A DNA stretch of 64,000 nucleotides, from positions 124,001-188,000 of the forward strand of contig ARYC01017081.1 of NCBI GenBank assembly GCA_000711775.1, written 5' to 3'. A program made the position numbers and the translations under genes. Shown here piece after piece: positions 11,814 through 23,997 of this stretch. The DNA is from Oxytricha trifallax (taxonomy: Eukaryota; Ciliophora; Spirotrichea; Sporadotrichida; Oxytrichidae). The notes below the pieces were generated by a model. That model searched no databases and had not been told where the DNA came from. It saw only the letters and a program-made list of their open reading frames with translations. Every line of letters starts with the position of its first letter. The first letter of the stretch is position 1.

Positions 11814-12955
11814 TATTGTAAATTAGGACGAATATGCACCTCTCCAATTCTATTGCATTTTTCTAAAGCTATTGATATTTTTTGTATTTGAATTAATTAA
11901 TGACTTATTTTTGTAATAAAAATATAATTAATTTTTAATTAAAATGCAAAGACATTTTGCCCAGAAATTAATGATGAATTGACCCTATATGAAATCGTTA
12001 AGGAAGTCAAAAGCTCTTAAAATTTTTAAAAATAAAACTAAATTTATTCTGAAGATGAAGATTAATACTCCTATAAAGAATCATTAATTCTAGATTTTGA
12101 GTTAGAATTTTAAGAAGATAGAGAGCAATATGTAATTGATAAATATATAATTATATGAACAAAATTAAAATATACGTATTTACAGAAATAAAATTTTAAT
12201 ATTAATTGATTTTCCAATATAAAGAGATCTACATGAAAATTTAACTTATCCAATGCCTCTGAAAAAGTTTAGAACATTTAATAAATTCAAAATTGCCATT
12301 TTTGATAAAGTTTAGATAAAAGTATATTATATTAATTTTTAAAATAACATTTGAAGAATTTAGATAATAGATTGATTATGAAATATGTTAACGATATTCA
12401 CTTGTTAGATCAAACATCTAAGGAGTTGATTATGAAATAATTTTAATGAATTTTATATTATGACAATATTTATAATGTTTAAATTTTTAATGATAGTGAT
12501 TCAAAATCTATTGAATTACTAGGAGAAGGAAGGTTATTTGACTTTTCAACTGATTTTTATGCAACTTGTAAGGCAATCTTAGTATTTATCTAGAGTGATG
12601 AAAACTAAATATTTGGGTTTTATTCAAATAATTTCAAAATTAATATATTAATATTAAATTATATTATGTGATAATTTTAAATTAAAAATATTATTTAATG
12701 GAAATAAGAATTCAGGGAGAAGTGTGGATGAAGGAAAAATGTATCTAGACAAAAATTCTTTCATTTTTAGTCTATCTTATCAAACAATTCTATATATTTA
12801 TTATTAAAGAAATAAAAAAAAAATTTAAATAGGGAATCAAATTAAGAATATTGTAAAATCAAATTTCTTTTTTTTATCCCTTAATAATAAATTATTACAA
12901 AACTTCAAATTATATAACTTACTTTACATAATATATATATTATAAATATATAATA

Positions 12956-12957
12956 AA

Positions 12958-13018
<61 letters not shown>

Positions 13019-13019
13019 A
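12956..13019. repeat. AT dinucleotide microsatellite
   Basis: Long (AT)n tract with minor interruptions inside a TLDc-region gap of copy A. Confidence 0.9.
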
Positions 13020-13772
13020 TAATCATTTATTTACTTACTTTAATATATAAAAAATTATATAAATCTCATTTTTAAGGTCTCATTTTTTTCAATAACATTG
13101 ATATAATTACACAAATTAAAAATATTCTTAGAAAAGATAAAATCGTGCTTAATTGTAAAATATATATTGACAAATTCTTAAATTGAAATCTTCTTTATAT
13201 AAATAAATTGAATTGTCAAGGTATTTTTATCATAAAATAATAATTAAATTATACTAAATTAATTAATTCGTTAAAAGATAATAATTAGCGTTTAAAAGTT
13301 TTTTCTACTTTTAATAATTGAATTCATAGACTTAATGATGATGCAGAATATTCTATGCTAGCATTTTTATTTAAAATTAAATTACAAAAATTTAGCAACA
13401 AATAAAGGATTGTATATAGGAGGCTGTTTAAGCACAAATAATCCTGATATATTTATAAGTTCATCATGCACAGAAGTTTATGAAAATACATCAAACCTAG
13501 GCTAGAGCTATTCTTACCCATTAGGTTCATAAATAAAATATATATAAAGTTAATACTTTAATAATTAATGAGTATTATACAAAAATACTAATAAATTATT
13601 TAAATTTTCATTTAAAAAAGATAGTTTAGAGGCAAAAGTGTATTTGAGTGGTAAACCTAAATTTAAAGTAAAATAAATATAGACCTACTACATTTAGATA
13701 AAATTAATTAGTTTTTGTAATTTAATTTAAAAAATATGTTTTGAAATGATTTACGACAATACACCTCAATGA

Positions 13773-15200
13773 ATAAACAGTTTTTTTATTAATTTTATAA
13801 ATAGAAGGTTTAATGAGCTAAATTCTTAATTTATTCATTCTTCAAAATAAATCAATTTTTAATTAATTATGAATTATAAATTGTAATTTATTAATATGAA
13901 AGTATATTATATTTTTAGAAATAACTACTAACAATTATATTAAACTAAAAATCAAGAAAAAAATTTGTTTGGTTAATTTAAAAAATAATCATTATAAATT
14001 AACAATTTTTTAATATTATATTAATATTTACATTACTATTTATTTTCCGAAATCTAAACAAGTAGACATATAAAATCTTATTTTATTAAAGATATCATTA
14101 TATATCTTTTATCAATCTAAAAACTAAATTCCCAATTTCAGAAATATGATACTATTTGGTATAAACTAATATTATTTATTTAAATTAAATATAAATTATA
14201 TTTTTAATCAAATTCTTTTCAGTATTTTGGATAATTTGATAATTTTAAATGAGTATTTTCAAAAAGAATATATCTTATCAAATTTTCTAAGATCTGATAA
14301 ATAGCTAATTGATGGAAAAAAATTGATTAGGAAGAATATAATTATTTTATAAATTTAATGATATAATACGCACTTTAGGAAATTCGTGAAACATAATTAA
14401 ATTGCCATGAATAAGTAAAAGATTAAGTCCAATCTAAAATATGAAAATAAAGATTAACGAAAAAAGTATATGAATATACCTTAAAGTGTATTATCTTAAT
14501 GATTACAATTATTATTCAATAAAAATTGTTTTTTCCTTAAGTATTAAAATTGAACGAAGACGATAAGATAATTTACATTTCAAATTATTTTAAAAAATTT
14601 GCGACTGTTCATATGAGTGTTATACATTAGCTTTAAAGTTAAATTCAAATTACAAATAAAATAAAGAAATTTAAACTTCATGTGATGATTTACATTTATA
14701 TTCCCATGAAAAATTGTTAAGTGTTTATAAAGTAATAGTTTAAAATTCATCACATATATATTATATTTTAGCGGAAAACTAAAATAAAATATATTTTAAT
14801 TATTTAGATAACTAATAAATTCATTAAAACCCATTTCCTACAAAGATTTAAATTTATAAATTTTAATCTCTATTTTGATTTTTATACCCAAATTTTAATT
14901 TTGTAAGATTCATGAATGATAAAATGATAATATTCTAGATTTCATTTGGAAAGTAAAGCTAAATAATTAGCATTAAATAAAAAAAGTATTCTTTGGTATC
15001 CTCCTATTATTATTATTATGAAGATGATGATAATGATGAATAATTAAGGTAAAGTGAATAGGAAAACTAGAAATAAAAATCTCTAGTATTAAATATATAA
15101 TTGTTATTGTTAATGTTAATTGCTATTGTTATTACTATTATTGAGCGTATATATATATATATATTAGATAGTTGTAGTTTAGTATTTAAGGTGCGAAAAA
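13773..15200. other. AT-rich stretch after copy A
   Basis: No gene, RNA or structured repeat recognised; a short AT tract lies near 15149-15165. Confidence 0.5.
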
Positions 15201-15261
15201 ATAATTCCAATTGACAACCAATACATTTTCTTACTGTACATTTTCATTTAGATATCTAGTA

Positions 15262-15480
15262 TTTCTTCAGAAGGGGAGCGCCTTTGGTCTTTTGGACCTA
15301 TGTGCCTCTCATAGGGTGTTCCCAGGGGTCTTGTTTCTTGTCATATCGTCCCATGTCCCGACTTGCCTCTTCGAATTCCAACTCTGCCTGGACGCGGCCT
15401 TTATCAGGGTGGTCCCTGGGGGTCAGTGTCCCTTGCCTGGACCGGTCAGTGTGCCAACCACCTCAGACTGATCTTTTTTT
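15262..15480. other. GC-rich island of unknown nature
   Basis: About 210 bp with base composition far above its surroundings. The minus strand has a hydrophilic open frame including RVQAELEFEEASRDMGRYD then KKQDPWEHPMRG, which looks protein-like, but a TGA closes it upstream and no ATG fits. The plus strand is also open but less protein-like, and ends in a T-run (GATCTTTTTTT) that could be a Pol III-type terminator. It may be a displaced somatic-gene segment, a structured RNA or transposon debris. Confidence 0.35.
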
Positions 15481-15665
15481 ATTCTTTCGCTTTTTTTAGA
15501 GATGTTTTTTAGTTTTTTGATTCACCTCGAAGTCGTCAAATGTGAGCTTCTTTTAAGATCAGGTAGACATCTTTAGCAATAACAATAACAATAATAATTT
15601 ATTATTATTGTAATTATTATTATTAATTATTATACTTATAATTCAACAAAATATTGCTATATTTT

Positions 15666-15805
15666 GGGGGGTCTAAGTCGGTGGCAGAATTTTTTCGAAA
15701 TCCTAAGTCGGTGACAAAATTTTTTCAAAATCCTAAGTCGGTGGCAGACAAAACAAATATTTTTTTCAAAATCCTAAGTCATTGGCAAAAAATAAATATG
15801 CTTTT
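15666..15805. repeat. Merlin-like element, left TIR
   Basis: About four units beginning CTAAGTCGGTGGCAGAA or variants, mirrored at 17165-17295. Confidence 0.75.
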
Positions 15806-15988
15806 TTTGCCAAAAAATTATAAATTGATGCTTAATATAAAAAAAATTTTCAATCAAAAAAATAAATATTTAAATTGTTGTATCTAAAAATTTATTTTTA
15901 AAATGTATGTTATTATTTTATGATAATAGATATAGAAATGTAAAGGCAAAAAAGACATTCAGATATTGTAAAAACATCTTAATTAATA

Positions 15989-17090
15989 ATGGATGTAATG
16001 AGTTTTATCAAAGATACATAAAATGTAATAGCAGATCTATAAGAAACTGGCATTTTCGAAAATGACGTAAAATATCAAGTATGCAGATAGTATATGATGT
16101 TAACCAAAAGAAAAGATGCACCAGATGAAGTTGAATACTAATGTAAACGACCATGCAGGAGAAAAAAATCAATTTAATCACTATTTATGTTTCGCAAGCA
16201 TCAACAACCAATATCAGCATGGTATTTATTGGTGTTTCACTATTTTGCAAAGGGATACAGTTCTTCCCAAACAAAGTACAATTTAAATATGTGCAATTAC
16301 AAATTAAATCAGAAATTAATCAAGAATATATTCTAAGATGTTAGAAAAAAGATAGCTAAGTATATGGAGATTTTTCACATCTAAGATGAAAATGAAATAC
16401 TTAATGGTGATATTGAAGTAGATGAAAGTTAATTTACTCATGGAAAATTCTTGCATGATGATGGCTAAATTAGAAATTAAGTAGGAAATGTGAGAGTTGA
16501 AAGGCAAATATGGGTATTTGGCATGATAGAAGGAAATTCTAAGAAAGCAAAAGTTTTTATTGTTAAAGACAGAACTAGAGATACTTTATGGGCGCAAATA
16601 CACTAATATTTTTAAGTAGGATCGACTATACATCATGATGGATTAAGTTCATATTGAAATATGCAGTTTTCGTAAACAGGATTATACAATAAAGATATGT
16701 TCATGAAAAACTAAAATAAAATTTATTTAATTAATAATAAGAAGAAGATAATGATGAAGATGATGACGATGATGATGAAGAAGATGATAGTGAAGATGAA
16801 GATGGTAATGATGAAGAAGATGAAAATGAAGAAAATAAATTTTAAAATGTTAAAATGCAAGATGATAGTGAGAATAGCAATGCAAATGTAAGACCTAGAA
16901 ATTTTAGAGGAACAAATTAAATTGAAAGCTCAAAAGATATATTAAAAATATTTATATTACGTTAAGTGATGTAAATTTGCATGATTTTTTAATGGAAGCA
17001 TTATGGAGAAGACATATAAAAATCAATTAATAAAAGGCAAATGAATCTTTATCTGAGATATTTAACTAGTTAGTAATTAATTAACAATTC
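15989..17090 (+). pseudogene. IS1595/Merlin-type DDE transposase, interrupted
   Basis: From the ATG at 15989 one frame runs 222 codons to a TGA at 16655-16657. It contains GDIEVDESQFTHGKF (first Asp), RQIWVFGMIEG, VFIVKDRTRDTLW, and GSTIHHDGLSSY (second Asp), which follow the order of ISXO2-like transposases. Downstream, other frames carry the rest: VNRIIQQRYVHEKL, an Asp/Glu-rich low-complexity run (16740-16840), then NVRPRNFRGTNQIE with the expected third catalytic Glu, and HDFLMEALWRRH. The protein is thus split by the TGA and at least two frame changes. The acidic insert between the second Asp and the Glu is an unusual addition. Confidence 0.75.
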
Positions 17091-17164
17091 TTTGATTGAA
17101 AATTTTTTTTTATATTAAGCATCAATTTATGGTTTTTTGGTGAAATAATCATATTTTATTTTTT

Positions 17165-17295
17165 GCAACCGACATAGGATTTTGAAAAAAAAAAATTTTT
17201 TTATGTCTGCCACCGACTTTGGATTTTGAAAAAATTTTGCCACCAACTTAGGATTTCGAAAAATTTCTGCCACCGACTTAGACCCCACCCCCCCC
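17165..17295. repeat. Merlin-like element, right TIR
   Basis: Inverse copies of the left units (TTCTGCCACCGACTTAG and variants), then a C-rich end. Confidence 0.75.
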
Positions 17296-18693
17296 GATTT
17301 ATTATTAAAAAAATCAAAATAAAATTTTAAGCACATTCACTTGTAACCAATTATATAAATTTATAAAGTTAATAATTTTTAAAACACAATAAAAGTATAT
17401 ATATTTAGTTCATCGATGATAAATATATATGACAAATTTATAATGAGCTAAGCTCAAGTAGCTTGCTAATTAGATATAATCTTCCAAATTTAGATGTATA
17501 TATATTCAACTAATAGATTAGATATATTTTTTTTATTTATATAATGAGATTTTTTTTATATATTTTAATATTTTGAGAAACTTGATATGTCAATGATCAC
17601 ACTAAAATACAAAGATAACTAAAAAAAGCAAAATTTATTTTTGCTATCATGTTTATTATGTATTTATATTCATTTATGTTCTTTTTGTTCTCAACCTCTT
17701 ATGAAATAATAATTGCAAATTAAAATATTTTAATTAAAAAATCTTTTTTAAATGAATATTACTTTAAAAAAATATAAAATCTTATTGAAATATTTAAGAA
17801 CTTTATTTTAAAATGAACTTACTAAATAAAAGAATATTATTTTATTTATATTTTATTATAATTTATTTGATTTAATTCAATTTAAATAAGCAAACTTAAA
17901 AAAATTTAAGATAAATTCAAAATATTGAATGGAAAATAAATAAAAACTTGATTTAATTTGAACTTTTCCTTTAAATATTAAATTTTAATATTAATAAATT
18001 TTTAGGATCTATATAAATATTTTATTAATAATTAATAAAATCACCTAAATCTAGAAGTAAATATACTAAGATTTTATTTCTTAAAAGGAAAGATGCATAG
18101 AGAAAAGGCTTGCTTTTATCTCTTGGAATGAAAATAAAATTTATTTATATTTTTTAAGAATGAGGTAAATGTTATAAAATAGAATAATATAAATTAAAAA
18201 ATTACTGAACTTATTATACACCGAACCAAGTGAATTTATCATTTTATTTAAAATTTTCAATGAATCTATTTGATAATTGTTATATTAAATTTATTAATAA
18301 AAATTAAAAAGAAATAAGTAAATTAGCTTAAGAACTTCTAATTTGAAGTTGAAAAACGTAACTGGCATTCTTATAACAATTAAATGGATTAGTTTCAAGA
18401 TATACAGTTCTTTCTTTTAATTAGATTCAGATTATAAATTCTTTACTTTGAAATAATATATTGTTTTTCACTAAAAATTAATATGAAATCTATAGTTTTA
18501 ATTCGAGAATTTTTTAAAAATTATTTAAATTTTTTCATCAAATTATATAATATTATAATTCATTTAAAGAATAATTTTTTTTGACATAAATAAGAATATA
18601 TTTATACTCTTAACATAAAGATTCAAATTAAAAGGGATATTAAAAATTTGTTGTATTGTTGAATTCGAAGACTTTTGAATTTTAATTATTGTT
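17296..18693. other. AT-rich stretch before copy E
   Basis: No gene, RNA or structured repeat recognised. Confidence 0.5.
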
Positions 18694-19949
18694 ATGGATA
18701 TAAACTAGTGCAAAAACTGCAAAATTAATTATTATTAAGTTCTAAAAAAAGCCTGTCATCCTAAAATATAAAAATATAAAATTAAAAAATTTCAATATTT
18801 AAATATTTTTAGCTTAAATTTTAAATCTTTTGATATATTTAAATGTGGTGCTTAAATTATAACCTAATTTATGAGGATGCCGGATCTAGGACATGTTATG
18901 TAAGCTATTTCTTCTAGCTTAAAAATTAATTGAATATTACTTATTTTTAAGCTACAGTATGAATTACAATTATGGCTTGATATAATCCCTAATAAAAAGA
19001 GAGATAGAATCGAATATGAAACTGGAAAAGGAAAAGGACAAAGAAATATAAAAGTAAAAAAAGAAGAGTATAATAAAAGGCTTAATTCAAACTCATTGTC
19101 ATCAGTAAATATTAATGTTTATTTTATTTAAATTTATTAATTGTCAAATAAAATTATTATATATAATAAACAATGGGTTTAGGCCACAATATTATTTTAA
19201 GAATTATTAAACAATATTTTTTCTTCTTTTAAACTTAAATATTTAATTCCACTAAATTTCTTAAACTTCTCAGATGATCTTAACTGTTTTTAATATGTTT
19301 TTATTGGGAAAAAAATATTATATTTTTAAATCAATGTTTAATAGGTGGTTAATATCCAAATCATTTATAATAAAATTTAGTTTTATTTGAAATGTCCCAA
19401 GTTAATATTCTATTTTTTGAAAATATTGTTATTTGTAAACAATTAAATCTTATCAATCAATATTAAGTAAAATTATCATTTTAAAAAAATTTTTTTATTA
19501 AAATAAACCCTCACTTTCTTGAATCTAATTATACTTTAAGGGAACACATTGTAACAATAACCTTAAAACTATAGTTCTTTTTATTTCTTTTTTTTAAAAA
19601 AAAGTAATATTTATCAGTAAATTTAATAAATTTAATTTATAATATTATGATTAAAGTAACAGCAGTCGAACTACTATTAAAGTGCTGCCAAAGATAGACC
19701 CTAATGAAATTCAAAGTGAATATATTTTTACAATAAAAAATAGATGTGTTTGTAACTTCTACCAGTTAACAAATTACTTTTTTATTAAAAATATCTTTCA
19801 CTTTATAAAAGTTATAAAATTGTAAAATTTTGCCATAAAAACATTCAAAGAGTATAATAATTTACATTGATAAATTTAATATAAATTTTGCTTTAGCCAA
19901 CAGCAAGATCTCTTTAAAATCACTATCATGAAAGAAATAAAGAGCCAAT
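18694..19949 (+). pseudogene. RING-kinase-TLDc family copy E (5' part only)
   Basis: The ATG at 18694 opens MDINQCKNCKINY, a degenerate start of the RING-like finger seen intact in copy D (MDSNQCRKCRQNYD). The second half of the finger (YEDAGSRTC) has lost key Cys residues. A Glu/Lys-rich coiled-coil segment follows (about 18990-19100), then SRTTIKVLPKIDPNEIQ (about 19660-19720) and a block matching PTEQDLFEISVMKGIKSQ (19898-19949). There it stops at the TBE-B insertion (target AAT at 19947-19949). The rest of the kinase and the TLDc domain are not found to the right of TBE-B, so this copy is broken. Confidence 0.6.
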
Positions 19950-20089
19950 CAAAACCCCAAAACCTTTGAAGTTGTTTGATTAAATTTTTATTAATAAAAG
20001 TAGACTATTTACGCATACTTTATTAAAGTTTTAATAGATTTATGAAGGGGTTTAATGTTTAAATATTAGTATTTTAAGTGAGTATATAC

Positions 20090-21119
20090 GAGGTTGGGGT
20101 CAGTTTATGATAATGTGTATATAGAGTTATTGTTTAAGTTGCGTTATGGATGCGATGATTATAGTGATCAACTCATACCTATTTAAAATTAACATCTATA
20201 GCAAGAGTGCTTCCTAAATCTCCAGCTTCTCCCTGTTTATTAGCATTGAATTTAATGAGATTAGCACCTCAATTCTAAGAATAAGAGACCTTAAAAAATT
20301 TAGCAGCATCATATCGATTATATTATCTATGATAAGACTCTTAATTATTGGTCTCATTATTCTCTAGCTTAGAGGGCTGTGATGTTTCATCGCCAATTTC
20401 CTGAGCTTCACATTTTTGCTTAATCCACAGCTTACATACATAAAAAGAAGTATATCTTATAAGAAGTCAATCGGATAAAAAGAGTGATTGACTTTAATGA
20501 TCCATTTTATAAGGATAATTTTAATTATATTTTTGATTAAATGTATATATCTTAAGAGCATAATATCAAATTTATACACGCTGATGAAGCTGTATTTACA
20601 TTCAATACCTTTTTATCAAGGTCTTGGTACAAGATGTATAGTAATATAGAAGTTTATGACAAAAAGGCTAAGGTATAAACTCATGCTATTCTTGGTGGAA
20701 AAAATGAAGATAGTGGTCTTTAGACATATGTTATCCACTCTCGTTCTATAAAGACTGAATAATTATTTGATTCTTGCAATAAATAAGAGACAAGTATTCT
20801 GACTAAGAGATAATTCTGTTTGTTGATAACTTGTCATTTCATAAAATAAAATAAAAGATTCAAGGAAGGAATATAAAAGATTACACATAACACCTGTATT
20901 TAATGTTCCTTTCAGCCCTTAGTTCAATGGTATTGAATTATATTGGTGTTTATTGAAAGGCCAGTATAAGAAACTTCTCCTTTATCATTTGATGCACGAC
21001 TTGAAGATAGATACAGTCGATTTTATTAAGAGTGCTAAAAGTTTCAGCGATGATAAAGCGAAAGTATGCGCAAGAGAAGGGAGATTTTGTATAAATAAGT
21101 TTTTGATTTAAGCGAATGA
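20090..21119 (+). pseudogene. TBE-B transposase
   Basis: Reads GSVYDNVYIELLFKLRYGCD at the start, FIHADEAVFTFNTF for the first catalytic Asp, a FVDNLSFHK-like block for the second, and PQFNGIELYW for the Glu. It ends YKQVFDLSE before the TGA at 21117-21119. Several frame changes and no clear ATG mark it as decayed. The stop lies 6 bp from the convergent 22-kDa-type frame. Confidence 0.75.
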
Positions 21120-21125
21120 ATAAGT

Positions 21126-22371
21126 TCACATATTAAATTTGCCCGTAAAGGGATTTGGCTTCTCTTTCTTTTCTTCCTCTTAAGGCTTGCTTAGGAATAT
21201 ATTTCTTCTCTTAGTGCCAGCTCCTGACTCTATGTTCATATCGCTTTTAAAAATCTTTGAAAAGTCTCTTACTCAATCATTGTTTTACTTGAGACTTTCT
21301 CTCTCTGTTTAATTTGCTGTGCTCTTTCATAAAATATATTACTGCCAGGATTTTCTATAAAGTTAGAAGTCTAAGCTTATTTTGAATGAAAGGATGCTTT
21401 TAAAGTTTCTAGAGCCACGTTTCCCTTGCTTCTTTTTTTCTTCTGAAGAAATGCTGTATGGTTTTTTGTGAGCTTCTTGAATTACTTCATTTAAGTACTC
21501 AGGTTTCAGAGTTCCAAGAAAGCCAAAGAAGAAGTTTCTTTCTTGTAACTTATTGGAGAGTTATAGCTCTGATGGAAGTTATAGAGCAACATCTGGAGCA
21601 CTCAAAGCATCGTTATATAGGTTTGTCACTGAATTTCTGGGTAGTTTGGAATCTAAATCATCCTAATTTCATTAGACTTTAAAGCTTTTTTCTATTCATC
21701 AATAAGGCAGGCTTTTAAAAATAATATTTAAGTACCCTCATAAGTCGGCAAGAACAATCCAAGGGTAATAGCCCCCAGGGCGGGGCAAGATGAATTTTTA
21801 TCAAAATTTTTAAACTATTTAAATTTCTATAAAACTTCTATTTACTTGATATAACTCAATTTATAGGTATCCAATATCCATTTTCCTTGGATAATAGACT
21901 CATAATTTATTCGAATACGTTATTTATAACTTATTAACTTATATAATAATGAGCAAAGCTTAAAAAATACAAACTCTTCATAATTATTTATTATGATAAT
22001 AGGATAATTTTCAAAACTTTTTGTATCATCATTAATGTTTAGTATATAAAAGTTAATAAGTTATAAGTAACGTATTCGAATAAATTATGAGTCTATTATC
22101 CAAGGAAAATGGATATTGGATACCTATAAATTGAGTTATATCAAGTAAATAGAAGTTTTAAAGAAATTTAAATAGTTTAAAAATTTTGATAAAAATTCAT
22201 CTTGCCCCGCCCTGGGGGCCAATACCCCAATCCAACTATCATGAATATATGAATATTTTTAAAGAACTTACCTTGCTATACCAAGTATCAATGAAGGTCC
22301 TCTTTACTTCGAAATTTTCCTATTAAATCTTGAGATTAAATACTCTTCATTGCATCATTCATAGACTCCAT
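21126..22371 (-). pseudogene. TBE-B 22-kDa-type protein, split by a fold-back element
   Basis: The minus strand starts MESMNDAMKS at 22371 and ends KPNPFTGKFNM before TGA at 21126-21128, matching the TBE-A protein at both ends. The fold-back element at 21771-22219 interrupts it where TBE-A reads through, and other frame changes are present. Confidence 0.65.
21771..22219. repeat. Fold-back element (GCCCCCAGGGCGGGGC ends)
   Basis: 449 bp with arms of about 175 bp in near-exact inverse orientation and a loop near 21950-22040. The ends are GC-rich while the arms are AT-rich. The flanks AATA (left) and AATA (right, one base offset) could be the target duplication. It is inserted in the TBE-B 22-kDa-type gene. 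Confidence 0.8.
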
Positions 22372-22780
22372 CTTGCATCCTATTTTTAGAAATCTTAATG
22401 AAATTTAAAACTATTGATATTCATTCTAGGTTTATTAAAATATTACTACTAAATAGGGAGGACCTTCTGGAAGTCAGGCTTGATAAGAAAAGCGGAGAAG
22501 TATTGAAAAAATTACTCCAAATTTCACAGATTGAATTCCATTTTTATAAAACTATCTGCATTAAATTGCTCCTAATAATGTTTAATTATTTTAGGAGGTC
22601 CTCCAAATTAAGTTCAAACTTTATTAGAGCATCCTCGAGAAAAATATTTTTTTAGGAGCATTTTAGTATTGTAAAATGTAAAATATACTCATTAAACTTT
22701 CAGACTTTATGGTGATTTAATTTATTTACATCTCAGCAAAGAATTTACCATAGTGTCTTAAACTTTTCTATTATTGTAGG

Positions 22781-23170
22781 AATACATTTGATTTGGGAAA
22801 ATAAATAATAATTTAAATTCGTGGCAGTTAACTTTGTCCTAGCCTAGACAATATGGTGCTTGTTCGATAGAGAATTCAAAATCAGCTGGACTTTAATATT
22901 GGCGGTGCCCCTCTATCTCATTCCTGAAGCAAGATAAACCGATTTTAATTTTTGCTGATTTGTTTAGTTAATTTTAATGCCAAAATTAAAATCGGTTTAT
23001 CTTGCTTCAAAGATGCGATAGAGGGGTACTGCCAATATTAAAGTCCAGCTAATTTTGAATTCTCTATCGAACAAGTACCATATTGTCACGGCTAGGACAA
23101 AGTTAACTGCCACGAATTTAAATTATTGATATTTTAAATATTATTTATTTTTCCAAATCAAATGTATTCA
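22781..23170. repeat. Fold-back element upstream of the TBE-B kinase frame
   Basis: About 390 bp; arms of about 175 bp (22781-22958 and 22983-23170) are inverse copies that include CGTGGCAGTTAACTTTGTCC and AAGCAAGATAAACCGATTTT, with a 25-bp loop. TBE-A lacks it. Confidence 0.8.
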
Positions 23171-23669
23171 TAAAATATTGAGTTCCTGTCTGGATTTTAT
23201 CACTATTATAATAAAATTTAGCAGCAAAATAAAATGTGCTCTAACGTTTTGAGAAGAGCGGCATTACTTGGGTTAAACCAATATAAAATACCATCTATCA
23301 TCCAAAAAATGTTGAGACCAGAGATGCTTGCACTCTGTGGGAGCCTTCTTATGAAACTTTTGACGAGCCATTTTTGAAATTTAAACACAAATCAATAAGA
23401 AGGTTATCAAAGAAACTGCATGAAATGTGGAGGAGGTTAAGCAACCCTCCATGGAACATTAAATTATGTCAATCAAAGTTGGCTATAAATTACAGCAGTT
23501 GCAGCGTGAGACAGTTTTGCTGCAGCTGCTATTATATCTAATGATTTAACTCTGAGCTTAATATTAAAAATATTATTATTTAAAGCATCATATATTGAGT
23601 ATTTTAATTTTTTATTTTCGAGAGTTATTGATTTTCATTAGTGTAAATCGAGATTTTTTATAAATTAAT

Positions 23670-23934
23670 TATTGATAAAATAGATAAAAATAGGAAATTT
23701 AAGAAATTAGTATAAATTAGAAATATATTAGTAATTACAACTGTCACGAATTAGGAGTATCATTAATCAAATTTTGATTTAAATTTAATATTTAATTAAT
23801 TAATGTAAAAAATAATATAATTAGTGGTCTAGTGGGCCGGTGGGCAGGTGGTCTAGCAGGGTCTTTAGCAGACCACTTTTGTAATATATATATTTATTTT
23901 AATAAATTAATACTTTACAGATGCGTTGACTGCA
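23670..23934. repeat. Rep-like element, left TIR
   Basis: 265 bp, inverse copy of 25347-25603; differs mainly by an 8-bp local duplication (GGGCCGGTGGGCAGG against GGGCAGG). Confidence 0.85.
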
Positions 23935-23997
23935 CTAATTACTGCTCTAGACACCAGACTTTACTCCGGCACTCTCTCAGACCACGGACTGATGCTG

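Larger units (their letters stand above)
6536..13772 (+). pseudogene. RING-kinase-TLDc family copy A (5' truncated: kinase C-lobe to TLDc)
   Basis: The first recognisable block is YCKNTLKWSIPENL (from 6545), the end of the kinase N-lobe; the RING, coiled coil and glycine loop are absent. Then come LAKEWLASVVLGLKELHSRG, IIHRDIKPDNIL (HRD near 6709), VRIADY plus GQAK, GEPQSKRLYGTMNFISPE, YSLGITFIYLLTREFPS, and IVDIMFDPS. A cysteine cluster GIGCRNCTLVLCNEC (about 8550-8605) and helical ESSF/LVLNDML follow. TLDc-like segments close it: RLFDFSTDFYATCKAILVF, SDENQIFGFYS, NSFIFSLSYQTI, GLYIGGCLSTNNPDIF, LGQSYSYPLGS, KFKVKQIQTYYIQ. Three large insertions (7270-8247, 8711-10947, 11408-11813) sit in gaps. 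Exact segment joins were mostly not resolved. Truncation suggests a pseudogene, though some gaps are clean IESs. Confidence 0.65.
15666..17295 (+). mobile_element. Merlin/IS1595-like DNA transposon with tandem-repeat TIRs
   Basis: 1.63-kb element. Each end holds about four imperfect copies of a 30-bp unit (TAAGTCGGTGGCAGAA plus an A/T-rich half), in inverse orientation at the two ends; the outermost bases are a G-run (left) and a C-run (right). Inside is an IS1595/ISXO2-type transposase, the signature of the eukaryotic Merlin superfamily. The transposase is interrupted, so the copy is probably dead. Confidence 0.75.

Noticed and set aside
15211-15499. Two overlapping plus-strand frames of 71-86 codons in the GC-rich island
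   Set aside because: Their residue make-up is unlike a folded protein and they overlap each other; the minus frame is the better candidate, and even that is unproven.
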